Position numbers and translations under genes: made by a program
Shown here: piece by piece, positions 1-7,364 of the stretch
Layout of the letters: each line of letters opens with the position of its first letter
How positions within the stretch are numbered: position 1 is the stretch's first letter
NCBI GenBank assembly: GCA_031284345.1
Contig: JAITAC010000076.1
Span: 1-15,772, forward strand
DNA: 15,772 nt
Reading direction: 5' to 3'
From: Holosporaceae bacterium
Lineage (GTDB): Bacteria > Pseudomonadota > Alphaproteobacteria > UBA3830
The notes under the pieces: generated by a model
What the model saw: the letters and a program-made list of their open reading frames with translations, nothing else
The model's database searches: none
What the model was told of the DNA's origin: nothing

Positions 1-77
1 TTTATTTGACTTTAGAGTAGTCTAGCATCCAGGAACTATTCGCAAACTGCTTTTGCTGGTGCCTTAGGAGTATCTGA

Positions 78-158
78 ATGTGCTCGGGAAAGTCCTTGAA
101 AAAGCTCGGTTTGGGAACGTATATGGATCGGATTTTAAATTTTGAACATGGAAAATAG
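78..158 (+). CDS. Possible 26-residue leader or small ORF
   Basis: A 26-codon ORF starts at ATG 78 and ends three bases before the start of the zinc-ribbon gene. An AGGAG at 66-70 sits 7 bases upstream of the ATG, which is a better ribosome binding site than the next gene has. The peptide is basic (MCSGKSLKKLGLGTYMDRIL followed by six more residues) and has no recognised domain. Its stop lies close enough to the next ATG to allow translational coupling. It could be a leader peptide, the remnant of an upstream gene, or chance. The rest of positions 1-161 shows no gene, tRNA or clear promoter. Confidence 0.2.
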   Translation: MCSGKSLKKLGLGTYMDRILNFEHGK

Positions 159-161
159 CTA

Positions 162-494
162 ATGAAAAAAGAAAATTGTGGTTCGGCAGAAATGGAACAA
201 GAGTGCTATGTATCAAATAGAAAATGGGGCATCAAGAGAATATGTCAGGCGTGTAATATTCGTTTTTATGATTTTGATAAATCTCCCATAAATTGTCCCA
301 TCTGCAATGCACTTTTTGATCCGGAGCATTTATATAAGAGAAAAACGAAAAATTCTCAGGAAAAAAGTGAGGACGTGGAGAATATCGCCGTAGACATAAC
401 CGACGACGTTCTGGTGGATGAACCGGACGACGAAATCGATGAATTAGGCGAGGAAGAAGATATATCAATTGAAGGTGAAACAAAAGATAATTAA
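162..494 (+). CDS. FYDLN-acid zinc-ribbon protein (TIGR02300 type)
   Basis: This 110-residue protein is a small alphaproteobacterial zinc ribbon of the TIGR02300 (FYDLN acid) family, whose biochemical role is unknown. Residues 22-50 carry the family core: KWGIKRICQAC, then FYDF (35-38) in place of the canonical FYDLN, then a second CPIC pair. Cys28, Cys31, Cys45 and Cys48 would bind one zinc ion. Residues 68-106 form the expected Asp/Glu-rich, probably disordered tail. The first ten or so residues have no family counterpart, so Met11 (position 192) is an alternative start; the ATG at 162 has only a weak TGGAAAA upstream. No signal peptide is visible, so it should be cytoplasmic. It opens the conserved block, with 15 bases to the DUF2155 gene. 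The family call is firm; the function is not known. Confidence 0.85.
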   Translation: MKKENCGSAEMEQECYVSNRKWGIKRICQACNIRFYDFDKSPINCPICNALFDPEHLYKRKTKNSQEKSEDVENIAVDITDDVLVDEPDDEIDELGEEEDISIEGETKDN

Positions 495-509
495 CCAGAA
501 TAATTACCA

Positions 510-941
510 ATGTTGAGTTGTAGAGCTTTTCTTTCGATTGTTTGCATTTTAGGAAGTTTGGGAAATATTTTTTCCAAAGAGGCTTTGCCTAACGCATACG
601 ATATTAATGCAGATGAAACGGACGATGACGAGGACGAAATCGATTCCATTTGGGATTCCTATCCGGTGGAAATAGATAGCGTCAACATCCAAATCCTCGA
701 TAAAATCAGTGGGAAGGTCTTTCGCCGCAAAGTAAAACTGAACGAAATTATCACTTTTGGAAATATATCTCTTAAACTAAGGCGATGTTTCAAAAATAGT
801 CCGGAAGATACCAAAGAGATATATGCCTACATCGAGGTCTACGAAAATCGACAAAAGATTTTTTCCAATTGGAAGTTTGCTTCTCACCAATCGGTTAATC
901 TTTTTCAGCATCCGGTGTACGACATAAAAATAGAGTTTTAG
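510..941 (+). CDS. Exported DUF2155 domain protein
   Basis: This 143-residue protein starts with a signal peptide (hydrophobic residues 6-20, likely cleavage near 22-25), so it should act in the periplasm or envelope. An acidic linker (residues 33-48, rich in Asp and Glu) leads to the DUF2155 domain (about 53-143). Family hallmarks are the LDKISGKV start, the FGNISLKLRRC segment, and the C-terminal pattern SNWKFASHQSVN followed by HPVYDI, matching the family's typical FSGWMFASSPALN and HPVYDVW. Length is normal for the family. The biochemical function of DUF2155 is unknown. The gene sits 15 bases after the zinc-ribbon gene and 6 bases before dusB, so cotranscription is likely. Confidence 0.85.
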   Translation: MLSCRAFLSIVCILGSLGNIFSKEALPNAYDINADETDDDEDEIDSIWDSYPVEIDSVNIQILDKISGKVFRRKVKLNEIITFGNISLKLRRCFKNSPEDTKEIYAYIEVYENRQKIFSNWKFASHQSVNLFQHPVYDIKIEF

Positions 942-947
942 TATACC

Positions 948-1943
948 ATGGATTTGCGAGAACTTTTTTATCAATCTCCGGTTTTTCTTGCACCCATGGC
1001 TGGTATTACCGATGCGCCATTTCGTCAATTGGTTTGCTCCTTTGGAGCATCGGCGGTGGTGTCGGAAATGGTTTCCAGCGAAGCCTTGGTGCGCAATAAT
1101 ATAAAGACGCAGCGCAGATTGATAACAACTAACGCCCTAAAGATCGTGCAAATTGTCGGCGCCGATCCTGAAAATATGGCGGAATCGGCGCGGATAAACG
1201 AGGCGCTGGGAGCAGACATCATAGATATCAATATGGGATGTCCGGCTCGAAAAATCGTGTCGAATACGTCCGGCGCAGCCCTCATGAAAAACGAAAATCT
1301 GGCGGTTGAAATCGCCGCCTCTGTGGTCAACGCCGTGAAAATCCCCGTTACCGTCAAAATGAGACTCGGATGGGACGCAGAACACATAAACTGCATCAGT
1401 CTGGCCCAAAAACTCGAGAACGTCGGAATAAAAATGTTCGCCATCCATTGCCGAACCAGAAATCAAATGTATAGCGGTCATGCAGACTGGTCCGCAATTT
1501 CAGAACTACCAAATATCGTGAAAATTCCCTATCTGTGCAACGGAGATATAAAAAATCCAGAAGATGCCCTGAAATCTATGAAATTGTCCGGCGCCGCTGG
1601 CCTAATGATCGGAAGAGCCGCTCTGGGAAAACCATGGCTGCTTCGCCAAATAATGGATTCTATCCATAATAAAAAAATAACTCCTTCACCATCATTGCAA
1701 GAACAATTTAATATAGTAATGCAGCATTTCTATGATACACTAAATTTTTATGGTAAAATTCACGGAATACGAGTATTCAGAAAACATTTTTGCTGGTATA
1801 GTAATGGACTAAGCGGCGCATCTAGGTTTAGAGAAATAATAAATAGAAGCGACGATATCTCTTTTATAAAAAATTGTGTGCAGAAGCTATATGAAAATAG
1901 CTTGCAGAAAAATTGTAATGAACTTCTGTTGAAAAAAATCTGA
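948..1943 (+). CDS. dusB: tRNA-dihydrouridine synthase B (NifR3)
   Basis: This is the FMN-dependent enzyme that reduces specific uridines in the tRNA D-loop to dihydrouridine using NAD(P)H. At 331 residues it has normal length. The TIM-barrel motifs appear in order: LAPMAGITDAPFR (14-26, flavin binding), VSEMVSS (38-44), DINMGCPARK (93-102) with catalytic Cys98, VTVKMRLGWD (134-143), HCRTRNQMYSGHADW (167-181), CNGDI (197-201) and GLMIGRAALGKPW (218-230), the last contacting the FMN phosphate. The C-terminal helical tRNA-binding domain follows. The start ATG is 6 bases after the DUF2155 stop and has only a weak GAG upstream, consistent with read-through from the gene before. In free-living alphaproteobacteria nifR3/dusB precedes ntrB-ntrC; here a 90-codon Fis-like gene follows after 21 bases. 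Confidence 0.96.
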   Translation: MDLRELFYQSPVFLAPMAGITDAPFRQLVCSFGASAVVSEMVSSEALVRNNIKTQRRLITTNALKIVQIVGADPENMAESARINEALGADIIDINMGCPARKIVSNTSGAALMKNENLAVEIAASVVNAVKIPVTVKMRLGWDAEHINCISLAQKLENVGIKMFAIHCRTRNQMYSGHADWSAISELPNIVKIPYLCNGDIKNPEDALKSMKLSGAAGLMIGRAALGKPWLLRQIMDSIHNKKITPSPSLQEQFNIVMQHFYDTLNFYGKIHGIRVFRKHFCWYSNGLSGASRFREIINRSDDISFIKNCVQKLYENSLQKNCNELLLKKI

Positions 1944-1964
1944 AGAATAATCGGAGTGTAATAT

Positions 1965-2237
1965 ATGGTGAATAAGAAAAATCCTGAACTATTGGAAAAT
2001 GGATTATCAAACATACTGAGACAAAATTTGGAAAAATATTTCGATTCCCATAACGATGATGTCGTTCCGCCGGGACTCTATAATCGCGTCATTGGCGTCG
2101 TGGAGCAAGTTATGTTTGAGGTTACTCTGGAGCATGTCAGTGGTAATTGTCTGCGAGCGGCAAAAATACTCGGAATCAATCGCAATACGCTTCGTAAAAA
2201 AATAGCAAAAGAAAAATCTGGAGATATACATAATTGA
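1965..2237 (+). CDS. Fis-family DNA-binding protein, stand-alone NtrC C-terminal domain
   Basis: This 90-residue protein consists of a short N-terminal helix region and a Fis-type HTH. The segment YFDSHNDDVVPPGLYNRVI (25-43) followed by GNCLRAAKILGINRNTLRKK (60-79) matches the extreme C-terminus of alphaproteobacterial NtrC, including the proline-glycine linker before the HTH and the GINRNTLRKKI recognition helix. It keeps no receiver and no AAA+ domain, so it cannot be phosphorylated or activate sigma-54; it can only bind DNA, presumably as a dimer. A GGAG at 1953-1956 lies 8 bases before the ATG, so this is a proper gene start rather than a decayed fragment. The position after dusB mirrors the gammaproteobacterial dusB-fis operon. 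NtrC remnant versus true Fis cannot be separated by eye; the neighbourhood and the linker favour NtrC. Confidence 0.85.
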   Translation: MVNKKNPELLENGLSNILRQNLEKYFDSHNDDVVPPGLYNRVIGVVEQVMFEVTLEHVSGNCLRAAKILGINRNTLRKKIAKEKSGDIHN

Positions 2238-2277
2238 TTATTTAAAAAACATTGTTCTTTTTTTTAAAAAAACTAGA

Positions 2278-4413
2278 GTGCGAAATTTTTTGACCTATTT
2301 GTTTTTCGCCCTATCAATGTTTTTTTGTGTTTTTACCTATCTGCTATTATCCAATGTCGAGTCCTACAGTAACGGCTCGCAAAACGTGATAGCAGTTCTG
2401 TACGTCAACATTATTTTTATTCTGATTTTTTTGCTACTAAGTAGCCATAAAATATATGAACTCTGGTCGAATCGGCACAGCAAGGGATCCAGATTATCGT
2501 TCAGATTTGTGGTTATTTTTTCGCTATTATCGGTGATTCCATCGGTATGCATGAGTCTTTTTTCTGCATTTTTCTTTCACAGCGGCATAGAATCCTGGTT
2601 CAACGAGCGCAATAGAACGGTGCTGCGGGAATCCATGAAAGTGGCAGAGTCCTATCTAGATGAACACAAAAAAAATGCCATGAACGACTGTCTCACCATC
2701 GCAAAAATCATGGATTATCATGTGGAAAGTATGCTGGACATCATAGACGTCGACTATGAACATTTTTCCCAAAGCATGGGATTCCAATTGGACGATCTCT
2801 GCGCGCTGAAAGGAATAAACTCTGCCATATTGCTGGATTCGTCATTTAATATTATCGCCCATTCGAAATACAGTACAGCTCTGCACTTCATATACATAAA
2901 TAAAAACGAAATAATTGATCAGGTAAATGAAAAAAATGCCATAATTCTAGAGCTGCCTGACGATAACACAAAAAATATAAACGCCATTGCCTGCTTTCGA
3001 ACTCGCTCCAACGAATACATATACTTGATAATAGAAAAAAATGTCAATGCCCAGATCATATCGAACGCCCAGAACGCCCGCAGCGCCTACAACGAGTATT
3101 ATAATCTGCTGGAAAAACGTGGTTCTCTGGAAATTGCATTTATTTTTATGTTTTTGATGGTGGGAATACTGCTGCTGGTGGCCTCCATAGTAATTGCGAT
3201 TTTATATTCCTGGAAAATTGTGAAACCCATAAGCAATCTCATTGACGTTTCCGCCAGTATCATCGACGGAGATGACACTGCCCGAGCCAAAGAAGTTAGC
3301 TCCGATGAGGAAATGTCACTGCTCATAAAAACCTTCAATAAAATGGTGCAACAGGTACAGGAACAAAAGGAAGATCTGATCAATATTAATTCTAAGCTGG
3401 ACGAAAGAATGAAATTCACCAGCAGCGTGTTGGCGGGAGTATCTTCTGGAGTGATAGGCATAGACCACAACGCCATTTATATATGGAATAATGCCGCCGA
3501 AAAATTGCTGGGCAAAGAAATCGTTTTCGGAGAACACATCGGAAATCTTATACCAGAAATCGAAGAAATGATAACGGAAGCCTACGAAAAGCAATTCCTA
3601 GAACGAGAAGTGCAATATAAAAAAGATGGAGAATATTTATTATTCTCGGTTAAAATAGAAAACATAGACTTCGCCGATAGCAACCTAAGTAGATTCGTGA
3701 TAACATTCGATGATATGACAAATGTCGTTGTAGCTCAGAGGAGAATCGCGTGGGCAGAAGTGGCGCGCCGAGTAGCTCATGAAATAAAAAATCCCCTGAC
3801 ACCAATTCAACTTTCGGCAGAACGTCTGAAGAGAAAATATATTTCCCAAATATCGACGGATCCACAGATATTTTCCGAGTTGGTGAATACCATCATTCGC
3901 CAAGTGGGGGATATCAAAAGACTCATAGATGATTTCAATTTTTTTGCTCGGTTGCCGGAATCACTGCTGCGACTATGCGACGTGTACGAAATTTGCAAGC
4001 AAGCAATTTTTCTCATGGAAAATACCACCAATAGCGTTGAAATTACCTTTGATCATGCGAAAGAATCCTATACCACAAGAGCAGACGAAAGACTTTTGCA
4101 TCAATCCATTGTGAATTTGATCCAAAACTCGCTAAATGCCTTGAATACCATAACCAAAGCCGATAAAAAAATATGCGTTACTTTGGAGGAAAATAATGAG
4201 CACATAATTGTATCAGTTGAAGATAATGGTCCCGGCCTACCAAAAGAAAAAATGGAGTCGCTCGCTACACCATATTTCACCCTGACGCCAAAAGGAACAG
4301 GACTGGGCTTGACGATCGTAAAGAAAATAGTACAAGATCATGGTGGGGAATTGTTGTTCGAAGATAGTAAATTAGGTGGAGCAAAAGTTACTCTATTAAT
4401 TCCCCGGAGATAA
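2278..4413 (+). CDS. ntrY: NtrY-type membrane sensor histidine kinase
   Basis: The protein (711 residues from GTG 2278) senses a nitrogen- or redox-related signal and phosphorylates NtrX. Membrane segments lie near residues 5-25, 36-55, 76-100 and 286-310. Between the last two is an extracytoplasmic sensor region opening with the family-typical SGIESWFNERNRTVLRES. A HAMP linker (about 311-365) and a PAS domain (about 375-485) follow. The kinase core has RRVAHEIKNPLTPIQLSAER with phospho-acceptor His501, N-box NLIQNSLNAL with Asn617, G1 DNGPG (649-653) and G2 GTGLGL (673-678), so it looks fully active. The start is uncertain: the frame is open upstream through an 8-T/7-A tract, GTG 2278 has almost no ribosome binding site, and an ATT at 2233 has a GGAG 9 bases upstream. 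ntrX follows after 3 to 15 bases. Confidence 0.94.
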   Translation: MRNFLTYLFFALSMFFCVFTYLLLSNVESYSNGSQNVIAVLYVNIIFILIFLLLSSHKIYELWSNRHSKGSRLSFRFVVIFSLLSVIPSVCMSLFSAFFFHSGIESWFNERNRTVLRESMKVAESYLDEHKKNAMNDCLTIAKIMDYHVESMLDIIDVDYEHFSQSMGFQLDDLCALKGINSAILLDSSFNIIAHSKYSTALHFIYINKNEIIDQVNEKNAIILELPDDNTKNINAIACFRTRSNEYIYLIIEKNVNAQIISNAQNARSAYNEYYNLLEKRGSLEIAFIFMFLMVGILLLVASIVIAILYSWKIVKPISNLIDVSASIIDGDDTARAKEVSSDEEMSLLIKTFNKMVQQVQEQKEDLININSKLDERMKFTSSVLAGVSSGVIGIDHNAIYIWNNAAEKLLGKEIVFGEHIGNLIPEIEEMITEAYEKQFLEREVQYKKDGEYLLFSVKIENIDFADSNLSRFVITFDDMTNVVVAQRRIAWAEVARRVAHEIKNPLTPIQLSAERLKRKYISQISTDPQIFSELVNTIIRQVGDIKRLIDDFNFFARLPESLLRLCDVYEICKQAIFLMENTTNSVEITFDHAKESYTTRADERLLHQSIVNLIQNSLNALNTITKADKKICVTLEENNEHIIVSVEDNGPGLPKEKMESLATPYFTLTPKGTGLGLTIVKKIVQDHGGELLFEDSKLGGAKVTLLIPRR

Positions 4414-4428
4414 TCATTGGAAAACATC

Positions 4429-5814
4429 ATGAATAGTGAAAATCATAGCGTGTTAATCGTAGACGATGATCCAGAAGTTCGTAAATTAATGGCAGACGTT
4501 TTGGCCGATGAAGGATATATAACGTTGGTCGCATCCAACGAACATGAGGCGTTTGCCCAAATGAAAAAACATGTGCCCGACGTGGTGTTTCTCGATTTAT
4601 GGATAGGAGAAGAAGAATCCGCCGGTATAAAAATTCTCGGAAAAATAAAAAAAATAAACGATGAAATTCCCGTAATAATCATATCTGGACACGGAACCAT
4701 AGATGTCGCTGTGCACGTCATCCAAAATGGCGCGTTTGATTTCATAGAAAAGCCGTTTGTTATCGATAGATTATTGATAACCTGCCAAAGAGCTCTCGAA
4801 ATGTATAAATTAAAACGAGAGAATCTATATTTAAAAAACAACCGATTCCATTCAGAAATTTTTGCAGTTGGCGTTTCTCCGTTTGCCTGCTCCATTAGAT
4901 CCACCATAGAAAAAATCGCCGCCTCCAATAGTCGCGTGTTCATCGATAGTCCGGCCGGTATGGAAGCAGACGTCATAGCCTACAATATTCATAAAAAATC
5001 CGTTCGAAAAGAATATAATTTCGTGTACGTAAATTGTAATTCCGATAATCCAGAAAATTTCGCCAACGAACTTTTCGGAACAGAAAAATCCTACGGACGT
5101 CTGGAAAGAGCAAACGGAGGCACCATCTTCCTGGAAGAAATTAATAAATTACCAAAAGAATTGCAGCGAAGATTGCTGTCTTTGCTGCTGGAAGAAAAAT
5201 ATTTTTGCGGTAATCGCACTGTCTATTCAGATACTCGAGTGATTTGCAGCGCAACCAGCGAAAATATGCACACCGCCATAGAAAATGATTTGTTCTCTCT
5301 GGAATTGTTCTACCGTTTGAAAATTTCCGAAATCGTCGTTCCGGCATTGAAAAATCGTAAGGAAGACGTCGCTCCCATCATTGACTATTACTTATCGAAA
5401 TCTGAACGCTTTTTCGGATTGCCGTCAAAAAAATTTACGGAAAATGCCCTTGTCATTTTGCAATCCTATGATTGGCCAGGTAATACACACCAAATAAAAA
5501 ATGTAGTGGAAAGCAGCCTCATAAATGCTCGCGATTCCAACGATATCTATATGGACGAAAATATTCTGCCTCCGGAATTGACCAACAGTACCAAAAATAA
5601 ATTCAATTCTCTGAACATCGCAAAATTCATAACGCTGCCATTAAAAGAAGCAAAAGAAAATTTTGAATACGATTACCTGCGGGCACAGGTGGAACGATTT
5701 TCTGGAAATATATCCCAAACGGCAAATTTTATCGGTATGGAACGCTCTGCCCTTCATAGAAAAATGAAGGTGCTACATTTGGAAAATCGAAAAATCCCAA
5801 AAACAAAAAAATAA
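4429..5814 (+). CDS. ntrX: NtrX response regulator with degenerate AAA+ domain
   Basis: This is the partner of NtrY: receiver, AAA+ remnant and Fis-type HTH. Numbering is from ATG 4429. The receiver (6-125) is intact, with acidic pocket VDDD (11-14), phospho-acceptor Asp56 in FLDLW, Ser86 and Lys108 in EKPF. The HTH (about 405-450) reads LPLKEAKENFEYDYL, then GNISQTANFIGMERSALHRK, typical NtrX. The middle domain is damaged: Walker A is SPAGMEAD (174-181) where GxxGxGKE is expected; the GAFTGA loop is missing, with LFGTEKSYGRLER running straight into GGTIFLEE; Walker B has EE for DE; the FREDLFYRL arginine is Ser290; sensor II Arg in WPGNxR is His354. The likely mechanism is phosphorylation-controlled DNA binding without ATP hydrolysis or sigma-54. 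An alternative TTG start at 4417 has GGAGA 6 bases upstream. Confidence 0.93.
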   Translation: MNSENHSVLIVDDDPEVRKLMADVLADEGYITLVASNEHEAFAQMKKHVPDVVFLDLWIGEEESAGIKILGKIKKINDEIPVIIISGHGTIDVAVHVIQNGAFDFIEKPFVIDRLLITCQRALEMYKLKRENLYLKNNRFHSEIFAVGVSPFACSIRSTIEKIAASNSRVFIDSPAGMEADVIAYNIHKKSVRKEYNFVYVNCNSDNPENFANELFGTEKSYGRLERANGGTIFLEEINKLPKELQRRLLSLLLEEKYFCGNRTVYSDTRVICSATSENMHTAIENDLFSLELFYRLKISEIVVPALKNRKEDVAPIIDYYLSKSERFFGLPSKKFTENALVILQSYDWPGNTHQIKNVVESSLINARDSNDIYMDENILPPELTNSTKNKFNSLNIAKFITLPLKEAKENFEYDYLRAQVERFSGNISQTANFIGMERSALHRKMKVLHLENRKIPKTKK

Positions 5815-5826
5815 AGTAGAAAAAAA

Positions 5827-7239
5827 ATGAAAATATTCGTGCTGGGAGCAGGAGACGTTGGATATGGCATTGCGAACTACCTGTCCAATCAAGGAGAAGA
5901 AGTGATAGTCGTAGAAAAATCTCCGGAAATAGCTGCCAAAATAAAAAAAAACCCCGGCATAAATGTGGTCATTGGCAACGCCACAAACCCGGAAATTCTG
6001 AAGGAGAGTAAACCAGAAAATGCTGACTACGTGATTGCCACAATGCCCAACGATGAGCAAAATATTATCGCTTGCAAATTGATGGGATCTCTATTTGAGG
6101 TGCAAACTAAAATCGCTCGCCTGCGATCTCAAACTTTCTTGCAGAATAACGATGCTTCTCTGCAATTTTTCCGGGAAAATTTTTCTGTGGATGTGATTGT
6201 TCAGCCGGAATTGAAAATAGCCAATGCCGTCTGCGACATAGCCGAAATAAACGGCGCCTTCGAAGTGGTGAATTTGAAGAATTCTCTGATAATCGGTCTA
6301 AAATGTCCGCCGGAAGCGGAAGTTCTGAATACTCCGTTCAGACATTTTCGGGGCATAGTCGATTTCGACGCCTCCGTTCTTACCATAACCCGAAACGGAA
6401 ATACATCTTTCCCCCAAATGGACGATGTGCTGCTGGAAAACGATGAAATTTATCTGGCCGTCTCCCGAAAACATAAAAATAAAGTGTTGAAACTATTCGG
6501 CTATGAACAGAAAAATTATCAAAATATACTGATAGTCGGCAGCAATTCCATCGGTATGTTGCTGCTGAAAACAATGGGAGAAAAAAAATCCGAGATTACC
6601 CTGACGCTGCTGGAAGAGTCTGTAAAATCCGCCGAAGAAATCGCGCAAAATTTTCCCGCTGTCACCGTTAGCTGCGAAAATTACCTGAATTATGAGTTTC
6701 TTAGAGAAATTAGCCGCGAAATTGATGTGGCCATAGTATCGACTAATAGAGAAAAAACCAATGTTCTGTCTTCACTTTTTTTGAAAAAATTTGGCGTGAA
6801 AAAAGTTCTAACCTTGGCAAAAAATCACAGATATGATCTGCTGTTGCCGGTGAGCGACGGCTGTACTGTCATTAATCCCAGCGCCATCACCATTGAAACC
6901 ATTCTGCGCAGCATCAGAAAAAAAAATATTGCCTCCGTAACTGCTCTGAAAAATAACGCCAACTGGGTCGTCGTAGAAACACCGGTGACGGAATTGTGTG
7001 CACGTTTGGGAAAAGGAGTGATGTCTATTGCCGCGAAAGATAAAATTTTGCCGATTTTTATCTCCAGAAATAATTCTCCAGAAGCTGAAAAAACTGGTTC
7101 TTCCTTGATATTAGCGGAAAAAAATCCCAACATGATTATGGGAGATGTCGTAACACTTTTGGTGGAAAAAAACGCCATTTGGGGAGTCGAAAAAATTTTT
7201 TCCAGCTATCAGTTTTTAAAAGACAAAATTTTGTCCTGA
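5827..7239 (+). CDS. trkA: Trk potassium uptake regulator TrkA
   Basis: This is the cytoplasmic NAD(H)-binding gating subunit of the Trk K+ transporter. At 470 residues it is near the family length. It has two tandem RCK modules. The first starts KIFVLGAGDVGYGIANYL with the Rossmann glycines GAGDVG (7-12) and the acidic ribose-binding Glu30 in VVVEKS. Family segments QPELKIANAVCDIAEINGA (126-144) and DDVLLENDEIYLAVSR follow. The second begins at ILIVGSNSIG (234-243), where the first glycine of GxGxxG is kept but the second is Asn, so its nucleotide binding may be weaker. The terminal RCK_C ends with GDVVTLLVEK. It lies 12 bases after ntrX, the usual alphaproteobacterial position, but hfq, which commonly comes next, is not here. 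Confidence 0.93.
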   Translation: MKIFVLGAGDVGYGIANYLSNQGEEVIVVEKSPEIAAKIKKNPGINVVIGNATNPEILKESKPENADYVIATMPNDEQNIIACKLMGSLFEVQTKIARLRSQTFLQNNDASLQFFRENFSVDVIVQPELKIANAVCDIAEINGAFEVVNLKNSLIIGLKCPPEAEVLNTPFRHFRGIVDFDASVLTITRNGNTSFPQMDDVLLENDEIYLAVSRKHKNKVLKLFGYEQKNYQNILIVGSNSIGMLLLKTMGEKKSEITLTLLEESVKSAEEIAQNFPAVTVSCENYLNYEFLREISREIDVAIVSTNREKTNVLSSLFLKKFGVKKVLTLAKNHRYDLLLPVSDGCTVINPSAITIETILRSIRKKNIASVTALKNNANWVVVETPVTELCARLGKGVMSIAAKDKILPIFISRNNSPEAEKTGSSLILAEKNPNMIMGDVVTLLVEKNAIWGVEKIFSSYQFLKDKILS

Positions 7240-7260
7240 GCAAAATATTCGTGAGCAATA

Positions 7261-7337
7261 TGGCGAATAAACTTCCGCCAAATACTATGGGACTGCTTTT
7301 AGATAAGAAAATCGGTCTTTTATCGACAATCCCATAG
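7261..7337. terminator. Two hairpins between convergent trkA and the deubiquitinase gene
   Basis: The 125-bp gap between two convergent genes holds two inverted repeats. A small one pairs TGGCG (7261-7265) with CGCCA (7276-7280). A stronger one pairs CTATGGGACTG (7285-7295) with CAATCCCATAG (7327-7337), ten of eleven positions, and the interior adds partial pairing between GATAAGA and TCTTTTATC. On the + strand it is followed at 7343-7347 by five T. The location suits a shared terminator, but the T tract is short and offset, so termination is inferred from position and structure only. Confidence 0.45.
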
Positions 7338-7364
7338 GAACGATTTTTGAGACAGCGCGAAGCT

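Noticed and set aside
1..161. tRNA or structured RNA at the window start
   Set aside because: No T-loop GGTTCGAATC-like box, no cloverleaf and only a 5-bp hairpin (GCAAA with TTTGC) could be found.
1025..1444. 139-residue - strand ORF inside dusB
   Set aside because: It lies wholly within the well-supported dusB frame, shows no domain, and is an antisense shadow of a conserved gene.
4443..4976. 177-residue - strand ORF opposite the NtrX receiver
   Set aside because: The + strand encodes an unmistakable receiver domain here; the antisense peptide is Ser/Thr/Ile rich with no motif.
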